Below are positions 6,298 through 6,530 of a stretch of DNA of 6,530 nt, piece by piece. Source of the stretch: Deltaproteobacteria bacterium (GTDB lineage: Bacteria; Myxococcota_A; UBA796; UBA2385); NCBI GenBank assembly GCA_015489145.1, contig WGAH01000389.1, forward strand, positions 1-6,530, written 5' to 3'. The notes under the pieces were generated by a model, which was given only the letters and a program-made list of their open reading frames with translations, had not been told where the DNA came from and ran no database searches. A program made the translations under genes and the position numbers. Position 1 is the first letter of the stretch; every line of letters begins with the position of its first letter.

Positions 6298-6399
6298 ATG
6301 GTGGATTCCTTCTTCCGAGACGATGGCTTCGCGCGGCGCGGTCGGAGTAGACGCGGCATCCTGCCGCGTCATCGCTGGACGGCGGAGAGGTCGGAGTAG
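6298..6399 (+). CDS. Doubtful 33-residue arginine-rich ORF
   Basis: An ATG at 6298 with GGGAG six bases upstream opens a frame of 33 codons ending at TAG 6397-6399. The product is basic (nine arginines) and has no known motif. Its second half is a translation of the 41-bp repeat, and the stop lies in the second repeat copy, so it is more likely a by-product of repeat sequence than a gene. Listed only because of the acceptable ribosome binding site. Confidence 0.12.
   Translation: MVDSFFRDDGFARRGRSRRGILPRHRWTAERSE
6340..6380 (+). repeat. 41-bp direct repeat, copy 1, with internal palindrome
   Basis: Identical over 41 bases to the copy at 6389-6429. Its core is a perfect inverted repeat: GACGCGGCA (6350-6358), loop TCC, TGCCGCGTC (6362-6370). 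Flanks are GGTCGGAGTA on the left and ATCGCTGGAC on the right. The shape (short, palindromic, intergenic, paired) fits REP/BIME-type repeats, which are mobilised by RAYT transposases in some genomes; membership of a known family is not shown. Confidence 0.9.
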
Positions 6400-6429
6400 A
6401 CGCGGCATCCTGCCGCGTCATCGCTGGAC
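6389..6429 (+). repeat. 41-bp direct repeat, copy 2, with internal palindrome
   Basis: The second perfect copy, in the same orientation, separated from the first by eight bases (6381-6388) to give a period of 49. The hairpin arms are 6399-6407 and 6411-6419. As the period is not a multiple of three, the two copies are read in different frames on either strand, which argues against a coding role. Confidence 0.9.
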
Positions 6430-6449
6430 CGGCGCCGGTGCGAGCGCCG
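6430..6449. repeat. Inverted repeat directly after repeat copy 2
   Basis: CGGCGC (6430-6435) and GCGCCG (6444-6449) are complementary around an eight-base loop. It abuts the end of the second 41-bp repeat, adding a third stem-loop in a row. It may be part of the same element or coincidental in GC-rich DNA. Confidence 0.4.
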
Positions 6450-6485
6450 ACCAGGTACGCGGGCTGCCGGTTGCGGGGAGCGGGT

Positions 6486-6527
6486 TCGGGGGGGCGCCGG
6501 TCCGCCTCGCCGGGACGCCCCCCCCGA
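6486..6527. repeat. Long G-tract/C-tract stem-loop at the right edge
   Basis: TCGGGGGGGCG (6486-6496) pairs with CGCCCCCCCCGA (6516-6527) with one bulged C. Inside the loop, CCGG at 6497-6500 can pair with CCGG at 6510-6513 and extend the stem. This is the longest hairpin in the noncoding part. It has no adjacent T-tract and the window ends three bases later, so its role (transcription end, repeat element or structured RNA) cannot be decided. Confidence 0.55.
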
Positions 6528-6530
6528 CAG

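Larger units (their letters stand above)
6044..6339. other. Intergenic stretch with no convincing gene
   Basis: About 300 bases after the SDR gene. Open frames here are short or run through repeats and show no recognisable motifs or plausible protein composition. The stretch holds GC-rich inverted repeats just after the stop, a degenerate copy of the downstream palindromic repeat at 6143-6161, and a patch lower in GC near 6218-6238. I see no tRNA, rRNA or riboswitch. Confidence 0.6.

Noticed and set aside
6218..6421. 67-codon minus-strand frame starting MTRQDAAST
   Set aside because: Its start and first residues are simply the repeat read backwards, the second copy is crossed in another frame, and no Shine-Dalgarno precedes it.
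6340..6429. CRISPR array
   Set aside because: Only two 41-base copies with an eight-base spacer, far too short for a protospacer, and no cas genes in view.

Overview
The window is very GC-rich (roughly 70% by eye, with strong G/C bias at third codon positions). It encodes four convincing proteins, three of which carry export signals. Lipoprotein signals followed by Ala/Pro linkers, a prolyl oligopeptidase family enzyme and a trypsin-like protease with its own accessory domains together suggest a high-GC Gram-negative bacterium. Myxococcota or a related former deltaproteobacterial lineage is the best guess; this is inferred from style, not from a marker gene.

Layout. Two genes run leftward from a central 95-bp intergenic region. 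The first is an unrecognised 369-residue lipoprotein (2973 down to 1864). After 56 bp comes a 594-residue secreted trypsin-like serine protease (1807 down to 23) with a six-unit tectonin-like beta-propeller and a C-terminal beta-rich domain. A Shine-Dalgarno-like sequence at the left edge suggests the leftward operon continues outside the window. Two genes run rightward from the same region: a lipoprotein-type prolyl oligopeptidase (3069-5300) and a short-chain dehydrogenase/reductase (5297-6043), which overlap by ATGA. The SDR resembles the animal DHRS11 / insect farnesol dehydrogenase group, including its N- and C-terminal ends.

The last ~490 bases hold no convincing gene. They contain a perfect 41-bp direct repeat (two copies, period 49), each with a 9-bp-arm palindrome, a degenerate third copy whose two differences keep the stem paired, and other GC-rich stem-loops, including a long one at the right edge. 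This looks like a REP-type palindromic repeat cluster.

How the genes work together: the lipoprotein and the propeller-protease are probably co-transcribed and both act outside the cytoplasm, and the divergent peptidase is also predicted to be envelope-anchored. A shared theme of envelope or extracellular peptide processing is plausible but not shown. The SDR is probably cytoplasmic, and its link to the peptidase is only translational coupling. I see no unmistakable new system. The points most worth following up are the protease-propeller fusion with its lipoprotein neighbour, and the repeat cluster.
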